From the NCBI RefSeq assembly GCF_023159225.1, contig NC_063168.1, positions 57,763,398 to 57,827,397 on the forward strand: 64,000 nucleotides of DNA. Reading direction: 5' to 3'. A program made the translations under genes and the position numbers. Every line of letters begins with the position of its first letter. The stretch's first letter is position 1. The notes under the pieces were generated by a model. It was given only the letters and a program-made list of their open reading frames with translations, was not told the origin of the DNA and ran no database searches. This DNA comes from Perognathus longimembris pacificus. Its lineage: Eukaryota; Chordata; Mammalia; Rodentia; Heteromyidae. Positions 1 to 13,085 of the stretch are shown piece after piece.

Positions 1-2007
1 TACAGTCTGGCTAACCTTTGTGCAAGTTGGCTATGAATTTTGATCTTCCTATTTCTACCTCCTAAGTAGTTGGTACTACAGCACATTCACTATTAAGCTC
101 AGAATAATTTTAGGCCTATAGAGAAAAAGAAAGTAGGGTTTTCAAAAACACTCAACCAGGTTCCCCTAAGTTATTATCTTAAATTATTGTGAATTTGAGA
201 AAAGTAAAATAAACACCAGGAGCTTCTCGCTGTCAGACCCAGTCCAGATGGGTTTTACTGTTTCCTGCTCATGTCAGGTTGCTGCTTAGGATTGGATGCA
301 GGATCCCGTGCTGCATTTAGCCATCCTGAGCATTTCAGACAGTCCTTATGTGCCTAGCTCCTGCTCCCTCTCACGCCTCCCTTCTCAGTTCTCCCTTCTG
401 CCCTTCCCAGCACTGGCTGACCAATTACTGACTGGGAGTTCCTGGTAAGAGCTGTTGATCTTTGTGCAGGGACCAAACTGGAGGTTCGGTTCCCACATGC
501 ATGCTGGGAAGAAAGCAGGCCCCTCAGCTGTTTGGTAAATATTTTACAGCACCTAATGGAATCAAGTTGTTTACTCTGCAGGAAATAGAAAGGCATTAGT
601 TAAGGAAAGTAACAAGCTGGCTGGTTGCTGATGCTTCAGGTTTAGTGAGAGGCCTGGGAGCTTGAATGATTTCCACTTAAGGAGCTGGGATTCTGGCTAC
701 ATCTTGAGCCTCTCAGGAGAGGTTTTCTTCTGGGTTTTCTTCGGGATAGGATTCTGGCCACTAAAGGCCTGAGGGACCAGGACAGAGGAATCAAATTCAC
801 TGTCACTGTAATATCCCCAAGGCAAATTTCATGCTCCAAGATTTCTCTCCTTTGCCTCTTCCTGTTCTGCCTGGACACATTTTGAGTCTGCTCCCTGTGG
901 AATCCTGTGAACTGTGCTTATTAACAGGGCCCCTGATCTCTTAGGGCTATGGCTTGTGGTCTGTGACAGGAAGGGCGGTGTTCCATACTCAGCCCAGAGA
1001 TGGTAAGACAGCCTGCCTAGTGTGGGCTGGAAAGGGAGCGAACTTCAAACCTGTGTGTCCATAAACTCAGTTCCCCTTCATTTGGGATTCTACTCAGACC
1101 TCTTGTTTTCGGATTCCCTTCTGACTTCACATTAAATTTTACTACAATGCGCAGCTTGTAAACGGCATCAAAACCATTTACGACAGGCTTTATATTCCTT
1201 GGTTTAAATAATCAACATTTTTATTTCACTCTTCCGCAAAATGAAACTCTTGGGGACAAAGTATGGAAGAAGTGGGGGAGGCAGGGCAGAAGGAACCGGA
1301 AGCCAGCCCAACAGGCAGCCACATGGCTGTGTGAGTTTGGTCCTTCCTTCTAGCCGTGGCTGTTTGCTGCCACTCCAGGACTTGGTCTGCTTTGACCCTT
1401 CTACTTCCTGGAGTCCTGGGGGTTTACTCTTTGTCTTCTCAGCCTGAGTGCCTCACATCTTTATACATATCTGTATGCATCTTTCCTCACCTTATGAGTT
1501 CTGAGACTCTCTACAAATTCTGGCTAGTGTGGTACCACGAGGCCCTGGGCGAGCAGCTATGCCCCTGGACATCCAGCAGCTGAGCCAGCTTCTGTGACCT
1601 GGAGCTTCAGGAGCCCTTGATTGGACCTTAGGGATTGATATGAATCTTGGTGCCACCCTTCTTGGTTGACTGAGCGATATTAGTTCCTGTTTTAAGCATT
1701 TAGACAGTGCATGTTTGCATGTGACGCCTGCACATTAAAATGAACTTAAGATGAGCTTCTGAGAAGGGGGAATTCAAGACAGATGATTTCCACACCCAGA
1801 GTAGAGTGGACAAGGTCTGCAAAGGAGGACTTGCAAAGAAAGTATGTGAAAAAAAATGTGTTACTCCATGAAAATCAACTGGATAAAATGCTTGTTTTAA
1901 GGATTTGAGGATAGAAAGGGATATTTCTCATGGCCTAATGTCTTCTCTTCATGAGGAAAGGCAAGCTGAACAGGATGGGAGGACGAAGAAAAGGAAGGAA
2001 GGAAGAC

Positions 2008-2193
2008 CTGTGTTTAGCTACTTAGCGGAGACCTGAAGGATCATGGTTTGAAGCCAGCCCAGGCAGAAAAGTCTTCGAGACTCTATCTCCCAGTAATCAG
2101 CAAACAGTTGGGCTAGATGCATGGCTTAAGTGGTAGAGATGTGAGCAAGAAACCCATTGAGAGCATGAGGCCCTATGTTTAAGTCCCTAATAC
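2008..2193 (+). mobile_element. Old B1-like/tRNA-like mosaic SINE with (CA)n tail
   Basis: AGCTACTTAGCGGAGACCTG then AAGGATCATGGTTTGAAGCC and AGCCCAGGCAGAAAAGTC, followed by GGCTTAAGTGGTAGAGATG and ATGTTTAAGTCCC. The 5' end is incomplete. The CA microsatellite starting at 2194 sits at its tail. Confidence 0.6.
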
Positions 2194-2194
2194 C

Positions 2195-2256
<62 letters not shown>
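2194..2256 (+). repeat. (CA)n microsatellite
   Basis: About 31 CA units, with one CG interruption near the end, located at the tail of an old SINE. Confidence 0.97.
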
Positions 2257-2259
<3 letters not shown>

Positions 2260-4039
2260 GGCTGTGGGAGCATTGGCCAAAGCAGAGCTTCTGATGAGAA
2301 TGAGCAGATCAGACCATGAGCTCTCTGAGGTTTGGACAAGCAGTTGACCTAGTCTGAAATCAAGAGAGTGATAACCGATGCCATAGAGTGAAGGAGTCCA
2401 TGCAGAGATCTTGGCAGATAATGTGGACAGGGAAGAAAGGATAGCCTATGCTCTTTGTGGTTTTCTTAGCCTGGAGAAGCAATGGCCAATTCCATGGATG
2501 GATACAAATGTTGAGAAGACAGACAAGGCAGATGTGGGAGTGGGGAGGCTGTCTCAGGACCTGGCATGTCTGCAACTCTATATTGCTCTTAAATATCTTT
2601 CCCTTCATGGTTGGAGCCTCTGGGAAGAGGTCTACCTTGTCTTATAATCTAACTGCTATTAGGATTGTTAGTGAACAAAGAACCCACTCCCCATTTTGTC
2701 CTCTATGTTCCCTAGCCCAAAGCCATGGGCCACCAGGGTCTCAAGTCTATGGTTTCTGTTCTAGCAGAAAATACAAAAGGAATAGCATGGGATTTCTTTC
2801 TTCCTTCACCCTCTCTCACGGGGATGAAGTTATCCCTGACCCTGTGTGTCTCCCTCTTGGTCTGGGCAGATGATCTCATGGTCCTTACATGTTGGGTTGT
2901 TTTTCCTAGACTGTTAGGAGCTGGCTCTTGGGTGTTGGGAGGCATCTTACATGCTCAGCAGCTTACAATTAAGATGTTCTAAATCTGCCTGTTATGACCC
3001 CTAAGCTGGAGCCCCATGGGGCTGGCGCTTGGCTGTGGGCCAATGCTTCCCAGAATGGGTTGGTTACTGGCACTGAAAATCAGTCTAGAGATGGATGTGG
3101 ATGAGCAGTGCTCACAGCAAGGCCCTGACTGTGTGATCCTCCCCTTCCTAGTTGATGGGGAAGAAGATGGTCCTGTCACAGCTTTGACCCCTTTTGAGGA
3201 CGAGACTCACATGCAGAGATGATAGAAATGCAGAGCCTAGGGCCTGCTTACAGTTTTTCATACAGTTATGTCTAGGGTTTGGGCCAGGTACCTACTATTT
3301 TGCTAACGTTCTCCTGGATGGTCCTAACATACAACCAGTTTGGGAAACCTTGCCCAAAGCATCACCTCTTATAAAAACCAGGCTCTCATGAGTTCAGAAA
3401 CTATGGGGGGGGGGGGCTAGGAACAATATGGGGCCTTCCGTCTCCCATGGTTTTGATTACACAGACATGTTGGCATAGACATGTAGTGTGCTTTAGATCT
3501 CAGAGGGCTGCATCCATATGAAGATCTGGTTCTGAAGCTAAATACTTACAGTCCAGTGAGTGCCCTGAAAAGGGAATCCTGGGCACTCGGACACTTTATT
3601 TTCCTACTTTCCTAGGAAGTAAGGAGGTGGAGAGCAGCAAGGAAAAGAAGGGGAAAGATTCTGGAATGAATCAGGATTTTTCTGGCAGGGTGACCAATTT
3701 CCCCAACCTGATCACATGGTAGTGTGAAAAGACCACCTCCGGTATTCTGTTCCTACTTTTCCTCCTTGTTTTGTTGGGGTGTGGCTAGGGAAGATGCTGC
3801 AACAAGGTGAGTTTCTCTGGCTCCAGCCTTCTGAGGTCAGGCCCTGCTGTGTGTTCCTTTCATCATCCACCTCTCCTCCTGGGAATGTTCACTCTCCAGC
3901 TGATCGCTGGTGCTGTGCAGATTCTGCAGAGAAGTGACTAATGGCATGAGATCCAGTCCCTTGCAAGGATACAGAATGACTTGATGGGATAGCATTTCAA
4001 ACAAGCCTCTTCATGGCATCTAAACTTTGGCGAGTGGAT

Positions 4040-4150
4040 CAGCTTCTCAGAGCCTTAGTTTCTCCATTTGCAAAGAGGATTGTGATTTCTGTCTTGCTTC
4101 CCTCATCAAAACATTTCAAAGGGGAAATGAGCCGACAGATGTGAGATTGT
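4040..4150 (+). mobile_element. MIR fragment
   Basis: CTTCTCAGAGCCTTAGTTTC then TCCATTTGCAAAGAGGATTG matches the MIR core (CTCAGTTTCCTCATCTG type). Confidence 0.45.
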
Positions 4151-4519
4151 CTTGAAAATTCTGAAGCAAGCTGCATGTCTTGAAATGAGCGAGCTGGGTA
4201 GTGAAGAATGGTAGGAGCTGCAGGAAATTGAGACTTAGATTTCATTAGATAAAAATAAATACCAGAGGTTCAAATAACTCATGCTTACAGATAAAATTTG
4301 GCCTGTGGGCCAACAATCAAAAGGTATTGTTCAAAAGCCAGATAGTTATCATAACTTTCCATACTATAAACTGTAAGACAACAATGTGCTAAACAATGCC
4401 CAGAGAAATATTTTGTTCTGGTTGTATGTGTAGGGTCTCCTTAGAGAATGGGCTCAGGTCAGCCTGCCCAGAGTCAAAGCCTATTCTTGTATCTTAGTTC
4501 TTTTCTTCTTATTCTTGTG

Positions 4520-4635
4520 TACAATGTGGATCATGATAACACTTACCTTACTGGAATCCTGTAAGGATTAAATGAGATAATCCATGCAGAGTGATTAACC
4601 TTAAAACTTACGTTTATTATTATTATTAGTTTCTG
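4520..4635 (+). mobile_element. MIR 3' part
   Basis: GATCATGATAACACTTACCT, CCTGTAAGGATTAAATGAGA and TAATCCATGCAGAGTGATT fit the MIR 3' half. Confidence 0.6.
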
Positions 4636-5837
4636 CTTCATTCTGTGGAGGGATCAATGCAAAAATAATATCAGAATAGTAGTATCAGTATCCAATTAAA
4701 GGTATAGATAAAGAAGAGAATTTTAAAGGAAACAAAAAGGTCCCCAAATGTCTCAAATGGTTCCTGTTGCAAAAGCTTTGGGCTTTCTTACCACCCCAGG
4801 GAGCAGGGAAAATTGGCTGATTATAAACTTCTCATCAAACCTGTGAAGAATCATGGAAGTTCTACCTGGGTCTGTCTTTATCTTTCATCCAAGGAAAGAA
4901 ATTAGAAAAGACTATCTTTATCATCCTGAACGTCCCAGATCACATATACTTCAGTAGTCCCATCCTGGCCTGCACCTTGTACCTGGCCCTTGCCTTTGAG
5001 TCATCTGATCATTTGTTTCTTCCCAGTGTGCCCATGGCTCCTGCTGGCCATTTGTGTGCCTTGTTTCATCTTGACACATTTCTGGATGTTTTAATTTCTG
5101 ATGCCTGATGTATCTGTTACCCCATATGTCCAATTATCAAATAAACTTGGGGGCATCCTAGAAGAATCTTTTCTGGTTTGTGTACTCTTAATTTAGAATG
5201 TGAAGTATTAGTTCCTAGAGTGGAGACAGTACACACCTTTTTACCCTGCTCTAAGTTACATTCTAGATACAAAAGGACATTTAATAAATTAATGTCTTGA
5301 TGGAGGGGATGGCGATGTCAACACATGATAATGAATGGGAATACAAGAAGAAAACATTGCTTACTATGAATGTGAGCCTTGGATTCTGGGAGGGGGTGGG
5401 TTGCTAGTCAATATGTGTGTTTTAAGAGAATGATGGTATGTTGAGTTTGCAAGCACGATTCAATGGCCAGATGAATTGAGTGGTGTGTTATTTCAGAGTT
5501 TAGTCTTTCCAAATATTTCTAGTAAGGTTAATGGGTCAAGACAAAAGGTCTGTTGTCACTACAACTTGAAACATTAAAAAAGGCTTGCTAATGGGAGCTT
5601 GCAGAAATAATTGCATGAAACATATTGGTCTTTGGGTGACTAAAGGGCCTTAATAACGTAAGCTGCTAGTTCTTTGCCATGTTGTTATGAAATTGAGTAC
5701 ATGAGGTTGGTGGTGAAGAACTTGACAATAGCATAATGGCATATGGTGTGGGTCTTTCTTGTGTTGGTTTCTGGATACAGAGAGCCACCTGGAACCTTAC
5801 AAAGCCATTTTCTAGTTATCCCTTTCTTTTCCTTTTC

Positions 5838-5844
<7 letters not shown>

Positions 5845-5868
<24 letters not shown>

Positions 5869-6064
5869 GTTGGCCAGTCCTGGGCCTTGGACTCAGGGCC
5901 TGAGCACTGTCCCTGGCTTCTTCCAGCTCAAGGCTAGCACTCTGCCACTTGAGCCACAGCGCCGCTTCTGGCCGTTTTCTGTATATGTGGTACTGGGGAA
6001 TCAAACCTAGGGCCTCGTGTATCCGAGGCAGGCACTCTTGCCACTAGGCTATATCCCCAGCCCC
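5845..6064 (-). mobile_element. IDL-Geo dimeric SINE, full length, inserted in tail of an older SINE
   Basis: On the + strand it runs poly(T), GGCCAGTCCTGGGCCTTGG, ...GCACTCTGCCACTTGAGCCA, ...CCACTAGGCTATATCCCCAG, CCCC. The reverse complement has an ID-like left monomer (A box TGGCCTAGTGG, B box GGTTTGATTCC-like) and a right monomer with TGGCTCAAGTGG and GAGTCCAAG as A- and B-box-like motifs. CCTTTTCTTTTTTT occurs on both sides, so it landed in the T-rich tail of the older antisense SINE that continues at 6065. Confidence 0.85.
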
Positions 6065-6251
6065 CCTTTTCTTTTTTTGGTCAAGGGTCATGCTGTACCA
6101 CTTTTGCCACACCTCTACTTCTGGCTTTTTGCTGGTTAATTGGAGATAAATGTACCTTGGATTTGTCTTCCCAAGCTGATTTTAACTGGGATCCTCAGAT
6201 CTCAGCCTTCTGAGTAGCTATAATTACTGGTATGAGCCACCAGCACCTGGC
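6065..6251 (-). mobile_element. B1-like/Geo-type mosaic SINE, minus strand
   Basis: On the + strand it has TACTTCTGGCTTTTTGCTGG, TTAATTGGAGATAAATGTAC, ATCTCAGCCTTCTGAGTAGC and GAGCCACCAGCACCTGGC. This is the reverse complement of the mosaic at 30333. Its T-rich tail begins near 5818 and is interrupted by the IDL-Geo copy at 5845. Confidence 0.7.
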
Positions 6252-6873
6252 TGGATGCCATTTTCTTGACTGGAGTCGTTGAGTTCCAGTTCCACCATCT
6301 TGCTGTCTATGTGTTTTGTTCTTATTCATTGACTCATTCCTACATTATTTATTGAACAGCTATTATGGGCCAGGTATAAAACAAATAAAAAACCCTAACA
6401 GCTTTTATTTTAGCAGGTAAGATGACTAATAAATAATCACCAAAATCAATAAAGTAAGTCAGAAGGAAATAAATGTTATGTTAAAAAGAAAAATGAGAGC
6501 CAGATTGGGAACTATTACAGAGGGGCAGGTAGCAGTGCAGCAGTGCACTGGATGAGAGGGGAAAAATGAGATTTGAGCAAAGACATTGAGATGAGGGAAA
6601 CTTGAATATCTCTGGGAAAGTGTATCCCAGGAAGGAAGAAGAATTATTAAAGCAAAGGCTCCAAAGTAGGCATGTGATTGGAGTACCTGGAGAACAGAAA
6701 GGTGTAGTCGAATGGAATGGGCTAGGATGAGGTAGAAGGCAATGTAGGGGATGAAGTGAGTCAGATGGTAGTAGTTGCATCAAGTAGGCTTTCTAAGCCA
6801 CGTAAAGGGCATTGGCTTGGATTCAGAAAGACAGAAACTCATGGATTTATTTTTTAATTAATTCATTGCTGTG

Positions 6874-6874
<1 letters not shown>

Positions 6875-6959
<85 letters not shown>
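6875..6959 (+). repeat. (TG)n then (AG)n compound microsatellite
   Basis: About 28 TG units, then 14 AG units, at the tail side of an antisense ID-like SINE. Confidence 0.97.
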
Positions 6960-6961
<2 letters not shown>

Positions 6962-7130
6962 CTGGTTCAAGGGTCTTACCCTTGCTAGGTAGATGCTCTA
7001 CCGTTACATTCATGCTCCCTCACTCCTTTTTGTTTTGCTTTAGTTATTTTTAATATAGGGTATTGTACTTTTCACCTGTGCTAGCTTCAACCAATTATTC
7101 TCCTACCTAGCTGGTATGCCACCATGCCTG
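6960..7130 (-). mobile_element. Old ID-like and B1-like SINE sequence, minus strand
   Basis: GGTTCAAGGGTCTTACCCTT and AGATGCTCTACC represent an antisense ID-type monomer; AGCTGGTATGCCACCATGCC represents an antisense B1 end. The microsatellite at 6875-6959 stands at the tail side. The group interrupts an L2-like remnant. Confidence 0.45.
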
Positions 7131-8469
7131 GTCCCACTAGTGGATTTTAAGGAAAGGAGTGATCTCATCTGGCTGTTCTAACAAGGGCCATTCTTACTGC
7201 TGTGTTACAAGGAGAATTTAGGAGGGCAAATGTAGAAGCAGAGGCATTTAATAGGCCAAAGATGATGGGAGCTTGGAGTAGGTAGCAGGAGCTGTGGAGG
7301 TGCTGAGAAGGGTGGATGCTGGATCTGTTTGGAGTTGAAAGCTAGTGACACTTATGATGGATTGTGCAAGAAGTGGAAAGCAGAGGAAGGGAGGGAGAGA
7401 GACTCAAAGGTTTTTCATCTTGACAGATGGAGGGAGGGGGGTGGAACAGACCGTGAGTTGCGCGGGATCCCCCACTGCACAACTGCTTCCCCAACTCCAT
7501 CCCAGGAAGAGAAGTGCGGGGCTGTGTGAGGACACTAGAGCCCTACTCTTTTGATCCTTTGATTTTTTTTTCAACAATTCAAACACTCTCCTTTCAGTAT
7601 TGCCTTTAAGACCCATCAGATTCTTCATGATATCTACCTTGATTAATTTTACTGAGCTTAAGCCTCCTAGTTCATTCCGTATTCATGCACAGATATGCTT
7701 TACTTAACACAATAGATGAATTTTTGAAGAGAGAGGTGTAAGTCATCTTTTAAAAAATATTAGAGCCTATTTTATATTCACCAGGGGAGCTAACTATTTC
7801 AAGTATCTCATTATGAACTCTTTTGCGAGGTGAAGAATCCTTTGGTTAGATCACCATGGTCTCCATTAATTTATCTATTTTGAAAGATCAGGTTATAAAT
7901 GTATAAGACAGTATAATCTTATGTCACATGTACCTGTACGTGGGGATCTACTGCACGTCTCACTGGAGTGGCCTGCTGGGACCTCAGGCTCAGCGTGCGT
8001 TCACTTGAACTCATCACTTTTCTCCAAAATCTGCTTTCTTTTGCACTTGATCACTTAGGGCTGAAACTTCAGATTCACCTCTGGAGATTTTCCTTCTTCA
8101 TTCTTTCTCTACCTCCTTATTTCTTCACACTTGTATACCCTCATCTGCCTCATTCTCTCTGTGAATTATTTGGGTACTCAGAACATAGCAATGGACTTCA
8201 TAACTCTCTTCCTTGGAATGACCTTACCTGTTTTGCTAGTGCATCATTCATTGATTCAAGTCCGTTCCCCAGAGTATGGTTCTATTCATGACTCTTCTCT
8301 GCTGAAAGGTCTGGAACTCATCACCTAACTCACAATCTATACCACGGAGAATGGTCACCCTGTCTGGGACCATTGCTTGCAGCTTACAATTTGTCCATTC
8401 ATTCTCATGTACCATGGAGACCATCCCTGATGAAAGATTCACTGTACCCTACAGCCCCGAGTCTGAGCA

Positions 8470-8775
8470 GGAGAAAGCCCATCCCTTCACCAGTCCTGGA
8501 CTACAAGTCTCTTTACCTCATTCTGTCCAAATCCTTTCCATCTTTCAAACCCCAAGCTGAGTGCTCCATAATTTAGAACCCTTCTTTTATTCCAGGCAGG
8601 ATTGCCTCTCCTTCTATAGCACTGAATACAAATAATTTGTGTAGGCTATGTCTTATTATTCCTTCTCATAGCTTCCTCATCAACTTGTATGTTTCCTACC
8701 CAGTGGATTCTTATTTTTATCTTTTGCCTGGCACTGTGTGTCGTAAGTGCTTAATGTAAATAAGCTGGACAACCG
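8470..8775 (+). mobile_element. L2 3' end, plus strand
   Basis: CAAATCCTTTCCATCTTTC, ATTCCAGGCAGGATTGCCTC, CTTCTATAGCACTGAATAC and GCCTGGCACTGTGTGTCGTA then AGTGCTTAATGTAAATAAG follow the L2 3' end. Confidence 0.55.
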
Positions 8776-10021
8776 TACAACTGCTGTTTTGCTCAGTTAA
8801 TGTTTTATTGCTGACCCAGGCTACAATAAATGGTAAGGTTTGCAAAAATTTGGAACTTTCTGCCACCCCCCCCTTTTTTTTTTTAAATTACCAACCCTTC
8901 CCGCATATTTCCTGCATTGCTGTGTTTTGTGTGAATTCTGAATCCCCTATTAGCCCTTTTGTATTCAAGGTTGCAAGGCCCTGATGGTGGATACACAGAA
9001 AATTGGGAATGCATCCCAGATACTCTGGCCTCAGGTGTGTTTATTTATTCACTTATTTATATCCCATGTGGTGGATATGAATTTCAGGCCACAACAGTAG
9101 AGTGCAAAAAATGTCACATTTCTTTATTTCTCTAAATCAAATTTAAATGTTGCCAAGCTCCTACCTGCTGAGCTGGCAGGGAATTCAATCTGTCTTTGGA
9201 GAGCCCTTCCCTCTCCCCACTGGAGAATTATACAAAAGCCTCAAACATTCTCATCAGCCCTGAAGAGCTGGGAAAGGGCTATTTTGCAGTTCACATTGGT
9301 CATGTCCTAGTTCAGTGGTAAGGCCAATGATTCACTTGCTTCCATGTTGAGAGAATAGAGCTGAGATTGTTAGCATCAGCTGCCCCCTGAGACATCCCTG
9401 TAATCCCACAGCACTGGGAGAAGAACATGGCTTTTGCTTCTTGAAGTGCCTGCAGAAACCAGACCCTGCCGTAGCCATGGGGAACAATCTCAAAATTTCC
9501 TTCATCTCTGAATATCTGTTGGCCTTTGAGGATGAGGCAAGACTGTTTACTTAGTGTCCAGCAGCTTTAGCCACACAAACTTATACTGTCTCAGACACAA
9601 GAAGACAATTCTCTAGATGAGAAAGGGAAATAATATCTCTTGTTCATTTTATTCTCTTTCAGTGTCCTCTGCCTCCACCCCAATAAATACATAGCCCCCT
9701 CAAAACATTGCTGTCTAAATTTACTCATGTGCATCTCAAGAAAGTGATTTATCCCGAGTACACCTGTCATAAACTTGTGATAATATAACATTGAAAATAA
9801 ATAATTTAGACCAGAAAAAATGTAGATAGTCATGACCAGGAAGGAAGGACCCACAATTCTATTAACTATAAGTATTATAGGTATAATTCTCGTTGGCTCT
9901 AAGCTTCCTGATAGCCAAAATGAAATGGGAAATAGGATTTTAAAACTCCCTTAGAAGCTTTCAGAAAGGGAGAAACAATCCATTTCTCAAGGGAAGGGAA
10001 GCTTTCCCCCATTAGCTGCTC

Positions 10022-10330
10022 CTGTGAGGCTTCTTTAGAATTTTTTTAAATTTATCCTCAAGACATTTAATTCAACATATCAATTCTTGAGTATAATGCA
10101 TCTTGATCAGCATTACCATTTCCATCATTCTTCCCATTTCTCCCAATACCACTCATCCCCTCAAGTTTCCTGATTCCATTTTCACATGTGTACATTGAAT
10201 ATTATGACTGTATCACCACATTTCCTCTCTTCATTCATCTGGACCCCACTCCTAGATCCCCCACTGAACAACACGTTTCCGCTTCCTATTATTCATTTTG
10301 ATAAACTGTGAGTTAGTAGTTCTCTTAAAG
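10022..10330 (-). repeat. L1-like 3' end repeat, copy 1 (shared with 31907-32113)
   Basis: It shares a string of blocks with 31907-32113: ATGCATCTTGAT, CATCATTCT, then CCCATCCC/CTCATCCC, then TACATTGA.TATTATGACTG. On the - strand it has the G-rich then A-rich order of an L1 3' UTR, but it differs from the L1 type at 15 kb. The class is inferred. Confidence 0.4.
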
Positions 10331-11084
10331 TGAATGAAAGCAAAAAATAAAATCTGCTACCACATTCTTAGAGTGTTGAATGCAGATATCTACTTCTTAT
10401 AGCTTGCATCTCTTGATATCCACTTAGGAGGGCCACACATAAGATCACTGACCACAAACTGGTTTTATGATCTTTTCTCATTTTCAAACTCCTGAAGATG
10501 GGTAGATATTGCTGATATCATTCCTGTACCACTGTCTACATAGAATACAGAGGTATAAATGTTGACTAATGGTCATAAGCTAAGGGAAAGAAGCACATGG
10601 CCAGACTGGGTGAGTAAGTTCTGATCTGATGGTACCTTTGCTTCTGGATGTCTTTGGCCATCCTTTCTCCTACTGAAGTCTCATTGTGCACAGGACTTGG
10701 GCTTCCATATCCTTTACTGAATCACCAGTGCCAAGCACAGTGCCTTGTATTTTTCAGATGTTAAAGTAGCCATTGTTGAATTAACAAGCCTGTTTTCCCC
10801 CTTTTATTTTTTCTCTGTAACATGATTCTAAAACCCTCCTGTGTTTCAGAAATGATATGAAGCCAAACGAGGAGAGTTCTTCTCTTCCCTCCATGATAGT
10901 AGGACCAGGAATCTAGGCCTGAGTTTCCATCAATGGCTTGGAGGACATTGGAAGAAGAGCATATGACACTCTTAGTGAGGGCTATGAAAGCTAGTTGCAT
11001 GCTGGAGATAGAATAAGAGGGTGTGTGTTATAAGGAGTACATGTGAGATTCATAAGCAAGAGGTTCATTTCAAGTCTCACCATG

Positions 11085-11240
11085 TGCCTTTACTGGGTAT
11101 GAGTCATTAAGTTGTTTAGTTCATTCATCTGCAAAATGAGGAAAATGTTGTCTATCTTATTGGTTTTTATTTGAAATAAAAAGTATCTCTGCCATCTTAG
11201 AATTGCTTAAGGAATTGTGTTTTATTATCATTATTGTTGC
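11085..11240 (+). mobile_element. MIR fragment
   Basis: TTTAGTTCATTCATCTGCAA then AATGAGGAAAATGTTGTC resembles the MIR core. Confidence 0.4.
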
Positions 11241-11506
11241 TAGTCATAGTAGCAAGGGGCAAGCCTTTCAGTAGGGGAAACTGCATGGAAGAACTCTTAG
11301 TGATCAAAAAGAAAAAAATATATCAAGCCCCAGTGAGTAGAACACTTAGAAAATATAGTTATCACACACAAAAAGCAGTGCTCCATAAAAGTAATAAGAA
11401 CAGGACTAAAATTGTCAACTCAACTTTTGTAGGACTCTAGAAATTAATCAAAGACTTTAAACATTCTGAGGAGCATTTGTTCAAGAAAAATGGCTAAGGT
11501 AAGAAG

Positions 11507-11588
11507 TTGGCTTCAAACCATAATCCTCCAAATCTCCAGATCCTAAGTAGCTAGAATTACAGGCTCCTGCCACCAGTGATCAGCTCTG
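11507..11588 (-). mobile_element. B1-like SINE fragment, minus strand
   Basis: AAACCATAATCCTCCAAATC, CTAAGTAGCTAGAATTACAG and CTGCCACCAGTGATCAGC are the reverse complement of the first half of a B1-type element. Confidence 0.5.
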
Positions 11589-11804
11589 TAGTATTCTTAA
11601 AAGGCAATAATTATAGTATTTGTGAAAAATCAGCATTTTAGCAACCACCAAAGGGGGGCAGATGGGGTTGGAGTTCCTACCAAAGCTTTATCTCTATAGA
11701 GTTAACACTGTGATTTGTCTTGGTTACTCTCTGGAAATTCTCCATTCTGAGTTTGTTTTTGTTTGACCAAACTCATAGCTTATTGAGTACCAAACAGCTT
11801 TCTT

Positions 11805-12025
11805 TTCTTTTTTTTTTTTTTTCTTTTTTTTTTTGCCAGTCCTGGGCCTTGGACTCAGGGCCTGAGCACTGTCCCTGGCTTCTTCCTGCTCAAGGCTAGC
11901 ACTCTGCCACTTGAGCCACAGCGCCGCTTCTGGCCGTTTTCTGTATATGTGGTGCTGGGGAATCTAACCTAGGGCCTCGTGTATCCGAGGCAGGCACTCT
12001 TGCCGCTAGGCTATATCCCCAGCCC
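11805..12025 (-). mobile_element. IDL-Geo SINE with 15-bp TSD
   Basis: Full-length antisense copy. A perfect 15-bp duplication CCAAACAGCTTTCTT flanks it at 11790-11804 and 12026-12040. Poly(T) on the left gives the orientation. Confidence 0.9.
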
Positions 12026-12673
12026 CCAAACAGCTTTCTTATCCTGACATTTGTCAAAAGAACAACAAGTGATAAGTACCTAACATAATTGTTCTTTGAT
12101 TTAGTGATACTAGTTGGGTCAAATAAGAGGCAGGCCAAAATACTTAAGAGGAAAATCTGAATAATTAGGTCCATAGAGAGCCTGAAGAACGCTGGCATAT
12201 TCCTGAGCATATAGAGAGCTATGCACACCTGTGAGAGGCTGTAATCCCCAGGCAAAATCTGAGAAGGCCCATATTTCTCAACTCTGGCAAATTTGAGGCT
12301 CTGCGTGAACAGAAGAAAAAAATAAGGTAGAGCTATAAACAGGTCGAGTGTTGAAGGCATGCAGTAACACCTAGACCAAGCCTTGCAGCGAAGACAGAGT
12401 CAGGACTTCAGTGGCTGCATGAATACACACTTTTATACAATTAGTGTAAGGAGGTTATAAACAAACAGCAGCATCAACAAACTCTTGGGAGGGAACCATT
12501 ACACTGTATTATTTAAAGTACTCAATTTTCTGCTAACAATACTATGAGAAACGCCAAGGAAAACTTGATTTATAAATGGGGCAAGGAGTTCATAGGTACA
12601 GTCCCATGAAGAAAGCCAGAATCTGGTTTACTATATAAAATCTTTCAATATTCTTTTATAGAGATGTTCAAAG

Positions 12674-12763
12674 TATTAGAACCTGGTTCCTAGTTCAGTG
12701 GTAGAGTATGTACCTAGAATATGCAAGGCTCTGGATTCTATCCCTGGCAACACACAAGAAAAA
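12674..12763 (+). mobile_element. ID-type SINE monomer with 10-bp TSD
   Basis: A single tRNA-like monomer (CTAGTTCAGTGGTAGAGTAT ... TGGATTCTATCCCTGGCAAC) with an A-rich tail. ATGTTCAAAG occurs at 12664-12673 and 12764-12773. The monomer is diverged relative to the dimers. Confidence 0.7.
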
Positions 12764-12830
12764 ATGTTCAAAGAAACAGAGGATAAAATGTCTAGAAAAT
12801 TAAAAAAGAGAGTATGAGAATGTTGTCTTA

Positions 12831-13020
12831 GGGTTAGGAATGTGGCTTAGTGGTAGAGTGTTTCCCTAGCATGCACAAAGCCCTGAATTCGATTCCTCAG
12901 TACTACATAAACAGAAAAAGCCAGAAGCGGCACTATGGCTCAACTGGTAGAGCTCTAGCCTTGAGCAAAGTAAAGCTCAGGGACAGTGCCCAAGCTCGGA
13001 ATACAAGCCCCAAGACTAGC

Positions 13021-13085
<65 letters not shown>

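Larger units (their letters stand above)
6470..7440 (-). mobile_element. L2-like LINE remnant, minus strand, interrupted by SINEs
   Basis: Phrases such as AAAGCAAAGGCTCCAAAGTAGG, GGGCATTGGCTTGGATTCAG, GGAGTGATCTCATCTGGCTG, GGCCAAAGATGATGGGAGCTTG and CTCAAAGGTTTTTCATC come in the order I know from antisense L2. The middle (6870-7130) holds a microsatellite and SINEs. Confidence 0.45.

Noticed and set aside
2448..2873. 141-codon open frame on the + strand
   Set aside because: No family motif, no splice signals framing it, and overlapping open frames on the other strand.
11896..12360. 154-codon open frame on the - strand
   Set aside because: Its C-terminal third is antisense IDL-Geo SINE sequence; the rest has no homology that I recognise. 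Similar frames recur at other SINE copies (for example 35816-36001).
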